Below the pieces are notes generated by a model that worked only from the letters and a program-made list of their open reading frames with translations, was not told the origin of the DNA and searched no databases. This document shows positions 1 through 5,363 of a stretch of 6,747 nt of DNA, piece by piece. The stretch covers positions 1 through 6,747 of the forward strand of contig DRGF01000154.1 in NCBI GenBank assembly GCA_011050175.1, given 5' to 3'. The position numbers and the translations under genes were made by a program. Every line of letters starts with the position of its first letter. The first letter of the stretch is position 1. Origin of the DNA: Thermococcus sp. GTDB taxonomy: Archaea > Methanobacteriota_B > Thermococci > Thermococcales > Thermococcaceae.

Positions 1-7
1 CCGTTCT

Positions 8-55
8 GGTTATCCGCTACTTTTGGAACTTGCGAACCAATCGTAGCGGATAACC
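8..55. repeat. Long perfect hairpin at the tnpB stop / element right end
   Basis: GGTTATCCGCTAC (8-20) and GTAGCGGATAACC (43-55) are exact reverse complements. After a two-base mismatch, TTGG (23-26) and CCAA (37-40) extend the stem, leaving a 10-base loop. The tnpB stop codon TAA (10-12) is in one arm. IS607 serine recombinases are not known to need terminal palindromes, unlike the Y1 transposases of IS200/IS605. A role in the guide RNA, or in stopping transcription, is therefore more likely than a role in transposition. Confidence 0.85.
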
Positions 56-1191
56 TTCCCCACTCCCACCTTCATTGTGGGGCTTTCGGGGGGAACGGAA
101 ACTCCCCACATCTTCAAGGCTCTCAAACGAATATTCCAAGAGCCGACCACATCACGGTCGGCTTCAAACCCACAATTCGAACACTTTAAAACCCTGTGCC
201 CATTCGGGCTTAACTTACCCCCACATACCGGGCACAAGGAGGAAGTATAAGCCGGATTCACGAAAACAACCTTAACACTCTTCAGTTTAGCCTTGTATTC
301 GATGATTGATTGAATCTTCCTAAAACTCCACCTGTGAAGCCTGTCATTCATTTCAGCCGAATACCTAATTGAATCCCTGATTTCCGTCAAATCTTCCAAG
401 GCGAGACCACCGTATTTCTCTGCTAACTCAACAATTTTATTAGCGAGCTTGTGATAAAGGTCGTTAAGCCTGTTCTTTTCCCTCCGCCCGTATTTTTCGA
501 GAAGTTCTCTCCGTCTCTTTCCAGCCCTGATTTTCCGCTGAATTTTCCTCCGCTTTAGGAAGTAACCCGTTCTAACCTCTCGCTCGTGCGTGATTATTTG
601 AACGAATTCCCCGTTTGGAAGGGAGAGAGTAACGTTGTTCTCATTCAAATCCACACCAACAAAGGCTTTAGGCTCTCTAACTTCAACTTCTCTCGAAAAA
701 ACAACGTTGAGGAAGACTCCCTTCGGTGTTTTAACCAACCACGCTTGGCCAACCTTCCAGTCCTTGAACTTCTCGTGATACTTGGCGGGATAAAACTCCA
801 AACTAAACCTTCCTTGGGGAGTAGAGAGTTTTACCAGTCCTTTTTCCAAGTCGAGTTTGAAGAGATGGTCGTCCAGCATAATGACTTCCTTTTTGAATAC
901 TGGCTTTCCCTTGGCTTTTCCCTTCTTTTTGCGTTTCCTAAAACTCTTGAATATTGACGTGGCCATTTGACAGGCCGTGTAAAGGTAATGACTTGGCAGT
1001 TCTAGATACTCCTTGCGAAGACTTTTGTAGGTCTCTTTTTTGAGCCGGTAAAAGCTGGTTATGTTGTTTTCGAAAGCGTAAGTGATAAGAAAGTTCACGA
1101 TTTCCCTGTAAGTGGAGAAAAGCTCATCTAAGCCAGCGGGCAGTTCTTTAAGCTTGAATTTTGCGGTGAGTTTAATCGTCTCGGAGGGCAT
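10..1191 (-). CDS. tnpB: TnpB, RNA-guided RuvC-like nuclease of an IS607/IS605-type element
   Basis: Length is 393 residues, normal for TnpB, the ancestor group of Cas12 nucleases. Characterised TnpB proteins are guided by an omega RNA made from the transposon right end and cut DNA next to a short transposon-associated motif, which helps the element persist. Visible here: an N-terminal basic helical and OREG-like region with a Lys/Arg/Gly stretch near 85-100; RuvC-I Asp181 in GVDLN; a long basic helix pair near 210-250; RuvC-II Glu266 in LALEDL; a zinc ribbon with Cys320, Cys323, Cys337 and Cys340; and RuvC-III DRD at 345-347, with Asp347 the likely catalytic residue. All key residues are present, so the nuclease is predicted active. 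The ATG at 1191 lies inside the end of tnpA, 20 bp before that gene stops, with a GAGGCGGT-like ribosome site upstream, which suggests coupled translation. The tail after residue 355 has no catalytic motif and coincides with the structured DNA proposed as the omega RNA. Confidence 0.93.
   Translation of the reverse strand: MPSETIKLTAKFKLKELPAGLDELFSTYREIVNFLITYAFENNITSFYRLKKETYKSLRKEYLELPSHYLYTACQMATSIFKSFRKRKKKGKAKGKPVFKKEVIMLDDHLFKLDLEKGLVKLSTPQGRFSLEFYPAKYHEKFKDWKVGQAWLVKTPKGVFLNVVFSREVEVREPKAFVGVDLNENNVTLSLPNGEFVQIITHEREVRTGYFLKRRKIQRKIRAGKRRRELLEKYGRREKNRLNDLYHKLANKIVELAEKYGGLALEDLTEIRDSIRYSAEMNDRLHRWSFRKIQSIIEYKAKLKSVKVVFVNPAYTSSLCPVCGGKLSPNGHRVLKCSNCGFEADRDVVGSWNIRLRALKMWGVSVPPESPTMKVGVGKVIRYDWFASSKSSG
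76..110. repeat. Second hairpin inside the 3' end of tnpB
   Basis: TGTGGGG (76-82) pairs with CCCCACA (104-110). Across a small internal loop TTTC (84-87) pairs with GAAA (98-101). The hairpin lies in coding sequence for the motif-less tail of TnpB, about 20 bp upstream (in the tnpB direction) of the hairpin at 8-55, and fits a structured guide-RNA scaffold. Confidence 0.65.
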
Positions 1192-1780
1192 TCTTTACCG
1201 CCTCGACGAGGCGTTTTTTCTTGTGAGAACGCATTCCGTAAAGCTTTCCAGCGAAAGACGTTACAATAGCTAACAAGTCCTCCACGAGTTCTTTTTCTGG
1301 CGTCTTCTCCTCATCGTCGAAGATTACTTCGATTTCAACGCCGTGTGAGTTGAAGTATTGTTCGAGGTATTTGAAGCCGAAGCGGGTGAGCCTGTCCCTG
1401 TAAGTTATGATTACCTTGGTAACTTCTCCGCTTTCGACGAGTTTGAAGAGCTGTTTTAAGCCTTTTCTGTTCTCGTTCAATCCAGAGGAAATGTCGGTGA
1501 GGATTTTGGCCACTTGGTAACCTCTGGAGGAGCAGTAATTTTTGAGGTATTCGATTTGTCTTTCTAAGTCTTCCTTCTGGTCTCGGCTTGAGACTCTGGC
1601 GTAAATGACGACTTTATCGGGAAGTTTGCCCTCAAGAATTCTCTTGATTTCGCTTTCGGGAACTCGGTATTCTTTGCCGATTCTGTGGGCTTTGAGTTTA
1701 CCTGCTTTAATCCAGCGGAGGACTGTCATCTTGGAAACTCCGAGTTTCTTTGCGACTTCACCAGTCCGGTAAAGCTTCAC
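1172..1780 (-). CDS. tnpA: IS607-family serine recombinase (transposase TnpA)
   Basis: This 202-residue protein catalyses strand exchange for the element through a covalent phosphoserine link to DNA. Residues 1-50 form a MerR/excisionase-like winged helix-turn-helix (YRTGEVAKKLGVSKMTVLRW followed by an R-x-G-K-x-Y-R-V wing). Residues about 56-200 form the resolvase domain. The order HTH first, catalytic domain second is the IS607 arrangement and the reverse of classical resolvases. Counterparts of the gamma-delta resolvase active site are all present: Arg62 and Ser64 in YARVSS (Ser64 the nucleophile), Arg105, Asp129, Arg130 and Arg133 in YRDRLTRFG. The C-terminal part (about 178-202) is basic. 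The start is a GTG at 1780, which keeps the full HTH; no strong Shine-Dalgarno is visible, only a purine-rich GAG stretch. Transcription probably starts from the TATA box at 1813-1820. The stop overlaps the start of tnpB. Confidence 0.93.
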   Translation of the reverse strand: MKLYRTGEVAKKLGVSKMTVLRWIKAGKLKAHRIGKEYRVPESEIKRILEGKLPDKVVIYARVSSRDQKEDLERQIEYLKNYCSSRGYQVAKILTDISSGLNENRKGLKQLFKLVESGEVTKVIITYRDRLTRFGFKYLEQYFNSHGVEIEVIFDDEEKTPEKELVEDLLAIVTSFAGKLYGMRSHKKKRLVEAVKNALRDD

Positions 1781-1810
1781 CGCTCTCGCCCAAAAGAAAT
1801 TAGTGCCAAA

Positions 1811-1828
1811 AATATTTAAAAGTTTCGC
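1811..1828 (-). promoter_or_regulatory. Archaeal BRE/TATA promoter of tnpA
   Basis: Read on the minus strand, GCGAAAC (1828-1822) looks like a BRE and TTTAAATA (1820-1813) like a TATA box. The expected start of transcription about 25 bases downstream is near 1790, leaving a leader of roughly ten bases before the GTG at 1780. This would let the element drive its own tnpA-tnpB transcript independently of the mutase gene. Confidence 0.6.
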
Positions 1829-1879
1829 TTGTTACCATTTATGGAACAGCCCATCCAAAGGAGAACAGCTGCGCACAAA

Positions 1880-1888
1880 CAAAAAAGG
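1880..1888 (-). terminator. Oligo-T terminator of the mutase gene
   Basis: On the minus strand, about ten bases after the mutase stop codon, the sequence reads CC then six T, G, and three more T. Transcription in Thermococcales commonly ends at such oligo-T runs without needing a hairpin. It would separate mutase transcription from the transposon that follows on the same strand. Confidence 0.6.
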
Positions 1889-1897
1889 AGGGAGATA

Positions 1898-3586
1898 TCA
1901 GAATATCAGCGGCGCCCTGTACTCGCCCCAGACCTCGCGGAGGACGTCGGTGACCTCTCCAAGGGTCGCAAGGTGCCTGTGGGCCTCGATGATGTAGGGC
2001 ATGAGGTTCTCGTCCTCGGTTTCGGCCGCCTTCCTGAGCCTGTCCAGAGCTTCCTCGACCTTCTTGTTGTCCCTCTCGGAGCGGAGCTTCTTGAGCCTCT
2101 CGATCTGCTTCTCCCTGATGCTCGGGTCGACCTTGAGTATCTCGACGTCGAGCGGCTCGTCCACGATGAACTCGTTGACGCCGACGATGATGCGCTTCTT
2201 CTCCTCGACCTCCCTCTGGTACTTGTACGCGCTCTCGGCGATCTCCTTCTGGATGTAGCCGCGCTCGATGGCCCTCATCATACCGCCCATCTTCTGAATC
2301 TTCTCGATGTACTTGAGGGCCTCCTCGTAGATGTGGTCGGTGAGCCACTCAATGTAGTAGGCTCCGCCGAGCGGGTCAACGGTGTCGACGACGCCGCTCT
2401 CGTAGGCTATAATCTGCTGGGTCCTGAGGGCTATCCTGACGCTCTTCTCGGTCGGGAGCGAGAGGGCCTCGTCGTAGGAGTTGGTGTGTAGGCTCTGCGT
2501 TCCGCCGAGGACGGCCGCGAGCGCCTGAATCGCAACGCGGACGATGTTGTTCTCGGGCTGCTGGGCGGTGAGCGTTGATCCAGCCGTCTGGGTGTGGAAG
2601 CGCAGGAGCATTGAGCGCGGGTTCTTGGCGTTGAACCACTCCTTCATTATGTATGCCCAGAGTCTTCTCGCGGCCCTGAACTTGGCTATCTCCTCGAGGA
2701 AGTTGTTGTGGGCGTTGAAGAAGAAGCTCAGCCTTCCGGCGAACTTGTCAACGTCCATGCCCCTAGCTATGACAGCGTTAACGTACTCAATACCGTCCGC
2801 CAAAGTGAACGCGACCTCCTGGACGGCGTTGGCCCCAGCCTCACGGATGTGGTAGCCGCTTATGCTTATCGGGTTCCACTTGGGAACGTTCTCGGCGCAG
2901 TACATGATGATGTCGGTGGTCAGCCTCATGCTCGGCTGCGGCGGGAAGATGTAGGTTCCCCTGGCTATGTACTCCTTCAGAATGTCGTTCTGGACCGTTC
3001 CGCGGAGCTGGTTCTGGGCAACGCCCTGCTCTTCGGCAACGAGGATGTACATCGCGAGGAGGTTAGCGGCGGTCGAGTTGATTGTCATGCTCGTTGAAAC
3101 CTTGTCGAGCGGGATTCCATCGAAGAGAATCCTCATGTCCCAGAGAGAATCGATGGCAACACCGACCTTTCCGACCTCACCCTCCGCCATCGGGTGGTCG
3201 GAGTCATAGCCTATCTGGGTCGGCAGGTCGAAGGCGACGCTAAGCCCCGTCTGCCCCTGCTCGAGGAGGTACTTGTAGCGCCTGTTGCTCTCCTCGGCGG
3301 TTCCGAAACCGGCGTACTGCCTCATGGTCCAGAAGCGGCCGCGGTACATGGTCGCGTAGACGCCGCGGGTGAACGGGTACTCACCCGGGAAGCCGAGCTT
3401 CTCAATGTAGTCCCAGTCCTCCCCGAGGTCGGCTGGAGTATAAACGCGCTTTATTTCAAAACCGTCATCGGTCATGAACTTCTCCTTTCTCTCCGGGGCC
3501 TTTTCGACAAACTTTTTGACTGTGGTTTCCTTCCAGCGCTTCTCCTCCTCACGAATCCTGGCGAGCTTCTCCTTATCGAAGGTCAT
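1898..3586 (-). CDS. mcmA: Methylmalonyl-CoA mutase, catalytic (large, N-terminal) subunit
   Basis: This 562-residue protein interconverts (R)-methylmalonyl-CoA and succinyl-CoA by adenosylcobalamin radical chemistry in the cytoplasm. The whole sequence is the substrate-binding TIM-barrel domain. It has the signature [15 protein letters not shown] and, in 562-residue numbering, Tyr91, Arg209 (ARGTYIFPP) and His246 (SGYHIREAG). Their spacing matches exactly Tyr89, Arg207 and His244 of the Propionibacterium enzyme. The Tyr in YAGFG marks a true methylmalonyl-CoA mutase and not an isobutyryl- or other acyl-CoA mutase. The C-terminal cobalamin-binding domain is absent, as usual in archaea, where a separate small subunit gene supplies it; no such gene is in this window. 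I chose the ATG at 3586 because GGTGGT immediately upstream is a good ribosome site. A GTG at 3595 would start inside that site. The gene has a TATA promoter on one side and a T6 terminator on the other, so it is probably monocistronic. Confidence 0.95.
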   Translation of the reverse strand: MTFDKEKLARIREEEKRWKETTVKKFVEKAPERKEKFMTDDGFEIKRVYTPADLGEDWDYIEKLGFPGEYPFTRGVYATMYRGRFWTMRQYAGFGTAEESNRRYKYLLEQGQTGLSVAFDLPTQIGYDSDHPMAEGEVGKVGVAIDSLWDMRILFDGIPLDKVSTSMTINSTAANLLAMYILVAEEQGVAQNQLRGTVQNDILKEYIARGTYIFPPQPSMRLTTDIIMYCAENVPKWNPISISGYHIREAGANAVQEVAFTLADGIEYVNAVIARGMDVDKFAGRLSFFFNAHNNFLEEIAKFRAARRLWAYIMKEWFNAKNPRSMLLRFHTQTAGSTLTAQQPENNIVRVAIQALAAVLGGTQSLHTNSYDEALSLPTEKSVRIALRTQQIIAYESGVVDTVDPLGGAYYIEWLTDHIYEEALKYIEKIQKMGGMMRAIERGYIQKEIAESAYKYQREVEEKKRIIVGVNEFIVDEPLDVEILKVDPSIREKQIERLKKLRSERDNKKVEEALDRLRKAAETEDENLMPYIIEAHRHLATLGEVTDVLREVWGEYRAPLIF

Positions 3587-3589
3587 GTA

Positions 3590-3597
3590 TACCACCT
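3590..3597 (-). promoter_or_regulatory. Ribosome binding site deciding the mutase start
   Basis: On the minus strand the sequence AGGTGGT precedes TAC and then ATG (3586-3584). It matches the archaeal anti-Shine-Dalgarno core and makes the in-frame GTG at 3595, which lies within it, unlikely as the start. Confidence 0.6.
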
Positions 3598-3618
3598 GCC
3601 CCTATTTGGGCGGATAAC

Positions 3619-3629
3619 TATAAAAAGCT
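3619..3629 (-). promoter_or_regulatory. TATA promoter of the mutase gene
   Basis: Minus strand AGCTTTTTATA contains a TATA element (3626-3619) preceded by A-rich AAAAGC, a plausible BRE. A start 25-27 bases downstream would fall near 3597, giving a very short leader carrying the ribosome site. The plus strand reads TATAAAAA here, so the element could in principle also serve the other direction. Confidence 0.55.
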
Positions 3630-3651
3630 TTTACATACCTAAAGGTCAAAC

Positions 3652-3677
3652 TTGATGTTGGATAAATTATCCATCAA
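3652..3677. repeat. Bulged inverted repeat in the divergent intergenic region
   Basis: GGATAA (3660-3665) and TTATCC (3667-3672) are exact reverse complements around one base. Outside them TTGAT (3652-3656) pairs with ATCAA (3673-3677), leaving a three-base bulge on the left side. With such a tight centre this is more likely a protein-binding dyad or a cruciform-prone site than a simple RNA hairpin. Function unknown. Confidence 0.55.
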
Positions 3678-3678
3678 T

Positions 3679-3689
3679 CCTGAGTCAGG
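3679..3689. repeat. Short perfect dyad CCTGA-G-TCAGG
   Basis: An 11-base odd palindrome lying two bases beyond the preceding dyad. On its own it could be chance; its place in a row of three dyads is what makes it notable. Confidence 0.4.
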
Positions 3690-3704
3690 GCTACGAGAAT
3701 CCCA

Positions 3705-3764
3705 GTTGAGATGCGGGAACGTGTGAGCTTTTCAGTCTTTAATGGTATAAGCGGGCATCTCAAC
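3705..3764. repeat. 10-bp perfect inverted repeat with 40-base loop, possible structured RNA
   Basis: GTTGAGATGC (3705-3714) and GCATCTCAAC (3755-3764) are exact reverse complements separated by 40 bases. GCTT (3727-3730) and AAGC (3749-3752) could add a weak inner stem. No tRNA, C/D box sRNA (no convincing RTGATGA/CTGA pair) or H/ACA sRNA (pocket geometry wrong) can be built from it. It may be a small RNA, a relic of a mobile element end, or an operator. The remaining 3587-3820 sequence holds only the promoters listed. Confidence 0.5.
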
Positions 3765-3779
3765 ACCAAGAGAAGTATC

Positions 3780-3802
3780 GAAGCGAAGCTAAATAAGGCT
3801 TC
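3780..3802 (+). promoter_or_regulatory. Promoter of the nuclease gene, with GAAGC/GCTTC repeats flanking the TATA box
   Basis: CTAAATAAG (3789-3797) is a TATA-like element. A start about 26 bases downstream falls at 3819-3822, on the ATG at 3821, so the mRNA would be leaderless. The TATA is bracketed by GAAGC twice in tandem (3780-3784, 3785-3789) and its reverse complement GCTTC (3798-3802). Such a dyad could be an operator where a repressor blocks TBP. The regulator is unknown. Confidence 0.4.
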
Positions 3803-3820
3803 ATGGGCTATATCATATCA

Positions 3821-4678
3821 ATGATAATAGGTAACGTCGGCCTCGACAGCTCGGCCCGCTTTGCATTTCAGAGCCACGCCCACACCGACCACTTCGTCAG
3901 CGGCGAGGTTATCTACTCCACCAGGGCGACCAAGTTCCTCAGCCACCTCCGAAAGGGCGGCTTCTACAGGGAAATCGAGTTCGGAAAGAGGTTCTACCTC
4001 GGCGATTTCAAGGCCAAACTCTATCCCGCCGGCCACATGCTCGGCTCGGCAGGGATAAAGCTGTGGCTCGAAAACGGGACGCTGTTCTACACCGGCGACA
4101 CCAAGTGGTTCAAGCTGAGGACTGCCGAGAAGAGCCGCTTCCCGAGGGCGGACTTCCTGGTCATCGAGGCCACCTTCGGCGTTCCGCACTTCACGTTTCC
4201 AACGCCGAAAGAGGCCGAAAAGAAGCTGATAGCCTTTGTGGAGGAGGCCCTTGACAGGGGAAAGAGGCCGACCATCTACGTCAACCAGATGGGAAAGGCT
4301 CAGGAGGTCATGAAAATACTCGATGTCCACGGCTACACCGTCAAAGCGTCGCGGGAGATGATCAAGGTCGCGCGCGTTTATTCAAAGTTCGGCGTCAAGT
4401 TCTGCAACATTTCATCCGAGGGTGACGTCGTTCTGCGCTCCTATCGTTCACCTCGAATTGAGGACTCGCTCTCCCCGTGGGAGCTGACGGTTTCCGGTTT
4501 TGGGAGGCTGAAACTCAGCAACCACGCCGACTTCTGGGAGCTCATACGGATAGTGGAGAAAGTTAAGCCCGAGAAGGTCTTCACGGTCTATGGCTCTGCA
4601 AAAGAGTTCGCAAGGATTCTTAGAGGGGCAGGCTACGATGCGGAGCCCGTGACGCCAGATTTTAAGGTGAACATTTAG
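3821..4678 (+). CDS. Metallo-beta-lactamase-fold nuclease, beta-CASP-like (often annotated mRNA 3'-end processing factor or exonuclease)
   Basis: Predicted metal-dependent nuclease acting on RNA or DNA in the cytoplasm. Residue numbers count from the longer start at 3803 (291 residues). Motif 2 is HAHTDH (His25, His27, Asp29, His30), motif 3 His78 in PAGHMLGSAG, motif 4 Asp99 in YTGD. Later motifs resemble the beta-CASP set: motif A Glu122 in VIEATFG, motif B His241 in LSNHADF. The motif C position, in KPEKVFTVYG, has Tyr263 where RNA-processing members have His. DNA-repair members (SNM1/Artemis) also lack that His, so substrate type is open. The protein is shorter than CPSF-like archaeal enzymes, has no KH domains, and is close in size to LigD-associated-exonuclease relatives. 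I prefer the ATG at 3821 because the TATA box predicts a leaderless mRNA there. The ATG at 3803 adds MGYIIS and has only a poor AAGG before it. The next gene, hsp20, has its own promoter. Confidence 0.85.
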   Translation: MIIGNVGLDSSARFAFQSHAHTDHFVSGEVIYSTRATKFLSHLRKGGFYREIEFGKRFYLGDFKAKLYPAGHMLGSAGIKLWLENGTLFYTGDTKWFKLRTAEKSRFPRADFLVIEATFGVPHFTFPTPKEAEKKLIAFVEEALDRGKRPTIYVNQMGKAQEVMKILDVHGYTVKASREMIKVARVYSKFGVKFCNISSEGDVVLRSYRSPRIEDSLSPWELTVSGFGRLKLSNHADFWELIRIVEKVKPEKVFTVYGSAKEFARILRGAGYDAEPVTPDFKVNI

Positions 4679-4698
4679 TAACCTTCGGGGACTAAAAT

Positions 4699-4713
4699 CG
4701 AAAAGTTTATAAA
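4699..4713 (+). promoter_or_regulatory. BRE/TATA promoter of hsp20
   Basis: CGAAAAG (4699-4705) is a textbook archaeal BRE and TTTATAAA (4706-4713) a TATA box. Transcription should start near 4735-4737, giving a leader of about 35 bases. Confidence 0.75.
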
Positions 4714-4720
4714 CGACTAG

Positions 4721-4750
4721 TTTTTAATAACTACCGGTAACCAAAATAAA
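4721..4750 (+). promoter_or_regulatory. Putative Phr heat-shock repressor operator over the hsp20 transcription start
   Basis: The published Phr operator of Pyrococcus has TTTA near -10, TGGTAA at the transcription start and AAAA near +10. Here TTTA is at 4723-4726, CGGTAA (one change) at 4735-4740 and AAAA at 4743-4746. The predicted start, about 4736, puts them at the same relative places. The centre TACCGGTA (4732-4739) is a perfect palindrome, with T-rich and A-rich outer flanks, as expected for a dimeric winged-helix repressor. hsp20 is a known Phr target. Binding by Phr is inferred. Confidence 0.65.
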
Positions 4751-4757
4751 GACCCTC

Positions 4758-4767
4758 AGGGGTGATG
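4758..4767 (+). promoter_or_regulatory. Ribosome binding site deciding the hsp20 start
   Basis: AGGGGTGAT (4758-4766) matches the anti-Shine-Dalgarno with GGTGAT contiguous, four bases before the ATG at 4771. In-frame GTG (4762) and ATG (4765) codons lie inside this site and are therefore poor start candidates. Confidence 0.6.
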
Positions 4768-4770
4768 CCG

Positions 4771-5253
4771 ATGGTCTGGAGGAGGGACCGCTACTGGGAC
4801 CCCTTTGACCTGATGAGGGAGATTCAGGAGGAGATCGACGCCATATTCAGGGACATCATGCGCGGACCAAGGCTCTGGAGCAGGGGACCAGAGCACTACG
4901 AGCTCACCAGCGAGACCTGGCGTGAGCCCTTCGTCGACATCTTCGACCGCGGCGACAAGTTCGTGATAACCGTCGAGCTCCCAGGTGTCAAGAAGGAGGA
5001 TATCAAGCTCCGCGTTACCGAGGACACCGTTTACATCGAGGCGCAGATGAGGCGCGAGAAGGAGCTCGAAAAGGAGGGCGCAGTGAGGATCGAGCGCTAC
5101 TACAGCGGATACAGAAGGGTCATCAGACTCCCCGAGGAGGTCATCCCAGAGAAGGCCAAGGCCCGCTACAACAACGGCGTCCTTGAGATAGAGATTCCGA
5201 AGAAGACGCCCACCAAGACAAAAGAGGAGGGCTTTGAGGTTAAGATTGAGTGA
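4771..5253 (+). CDS. hsp20: Small heat shock protein Hsp20 (alpha-crystallin family)
   Basis: A 160-residue ATP-independent holdase that assembles into large oligomers and keeps heat-unfolded proteins soluble. The N-terminal arm (1-48) is aromatic and amphipathic (WRRDRYWDPFDLMREIQEEI). The alpha-crystallin domain runs from about 51 to 145 (VDIFDRGDKFVITVELPGVK onwards) and includes the hallmark A-x-x-x-N-G-V-L at 131-138. The C-terminal tail ends with V157-K-I159, the I/V-x-I/V motif that docks into a neighbouring subunit. Size and architecture are those of archaeal Hsp16.5/Hsp20. The start at 4771 is set by the ribosome site; starts at 4762 or 4765 would add two or three residues. The gene lies directly upstream of cdc48 in the same direction, 190 bases apart, and is probably heat-induced through release of Phr. 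Confidence 0.96.
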   Translation: MVWRRDRYWDPFDLMREIQEEIDAIFRDIMRGPRLWSRGPEHYELTSETWREPFVDIFDRGDKFVITVELPGVKKEDIKLRVTEDTVYIEAQMRREKELEKEGAVRIERYYSGYRRVIRLPEEVIPEKAKARYNNGVLEIEIPKKTPTKTKEEGFEVKIE

Positions 5254-5288
5254 GAGGGAAGACAAGGGGGACACCCCCTATCTTCCTC
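5254..5288 (+). repeat. Hairpin immediately after the hsp20 stop
   Basis: GGGGG (5266-5270) and CCCCC (5274-5278) close a three-base loop. Outside, GAGGGAAGA (5254-5262) pairs with TCTTCCTC (5281-5288) with one bulged G. The fold begins at the base after the TGA stop. No T-run follows, so it is a 3' end stabiliser or processing signal more likely than a terminator. Confidence 0.6.
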
Positions 5289-5295
5289 TACCATC

Positions 5296-5340
5296 AAACC
5301 CCCGCAGTGGGGTTTCGCCCCACAACCCCACTTTAATTTT
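5296..5340 (+). promoter_or_regulatory. Mutually exclusive hairpins with terminator-like tail between hsp20 and cdc48
   Basis: The GGGG at 5309-5312 can pair three ways: AAACCCC (5296-5302) with GGGGTTT (5309-5315); GTGGGG (5307-5312) with CCCCAC (5318-5323); or GTGGGG with the second CCCCAC (5326-5331). The last choice is followed directly by TTTAATTTT (5332-5340), which resembles an intrinsic terminator. This could be an attenuator, a read-through control for cdc48, or simply a GC-rich repeat element. Confidence 0.4.
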
Positions 5341-5350
5341 ACCACAGGAA

Positions 5351-5363
5351 GGGGCTCCGCCCC
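5351..5363 (+). repeat. GGGGC-TCC-GCCCC hairpin
   Basis: A five-bp GC stem with a three-base loop, followed by ACGACCCCC. It looks like a second copy of the unit at 5309-5330 (GGGG, pyrimidine-rich loop ending CG, CCCC, then ACCCC), so the spacer may be built from two related units. Confidence 0.5.

Larger units (their letters stand above)
1..115 (-). ncRNA. Candidate omega RNA (reRNA) scaffold at the tnpB 3' end, partial
   Basis: In IS605- and IS607-type elements the TnpB guide RNA is transcribed in the tnpB direction. It overlaps the 3' end of the gene, and its guide comes from DNA just beyond the right end. Exactly there, this sequence holds a 13-bp perfect stem (8-20 with 43-55) and a second stem (76-82 with 104-110, extended by 84-87 with 98-101). 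In addition CCCCAC at 58-63 can pair with GTGGGG at 77-82 in place of the second stem, which allows a pseudoknot-like alternative. The guide itself would lie left of base 1 and is not visible. The 5' limit given is only the edge of the visible structure. Assignment rests on position and folding, not on recognised sequence. Confidence 0.5.
1..1830 (-). mobile_element. IS607-type insertion sequence (tnpA serine recombinase + tnpB), right end cut by window edge
   Basis: Two overlapping minus-strand genes, a serine recombinase with a MerR-like DNA-binding head followed by a TnpB, are the defining content of the IS607 family. Such elements move through a circular intermediate made by the serine recombinase and normally leave no target duplication, so the ends cannot be read from direct repeats. 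The tnpA promoter (TATA at 1813-1820) should be inside the element. The T-run ending the neighbouring mutase transcript (1881-1886) should be outside. The left end therefore lies somewhere around 1828-1880, and the stated limit of 1830 is approximate. The right end is near or beyond base 1, where a strong hairpin (8-55) sits. The region is visibly more AT-rich than the flanking genes, which fits transfer. No frameshift or stop interrupts either gene, so the element looks potentially active. Confidence 0.85.

Noticed and set aside
1829..2491. Long plus-strand open frame opposite the mutase gene
   Set aside because: It is a low-complexity Leu/Val/Asp-rich translation of the antisense of a GC-rich gene, without motifs or a promoter.
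3610..3618. GCGGATAAC shared by the mutase leader and the transposon hairpin (46-54)
   Set aside because: A nine-base match is expected by chance many times in a window of this size; the flanks do not match.
3655..3726. 23-codon plus-strand reading frame as a gene
   Set aside because: Too short, with only a weak AAAGGT before it. It is kept only as part of the relic hypothesis for the hairpin.
3705..3764. C/D box or H/ACA guide RNA
   Set aside because: No convincing C and D box pair on either strand, and the inner stem leaves a lopsided 12/2-base pocket unsuitable for H/ACA function.
4756..5274. Minus-strand open frame opposite hsp20
   Set aside because: Leu/Asp-rich antisense shadow of a recognised gene.
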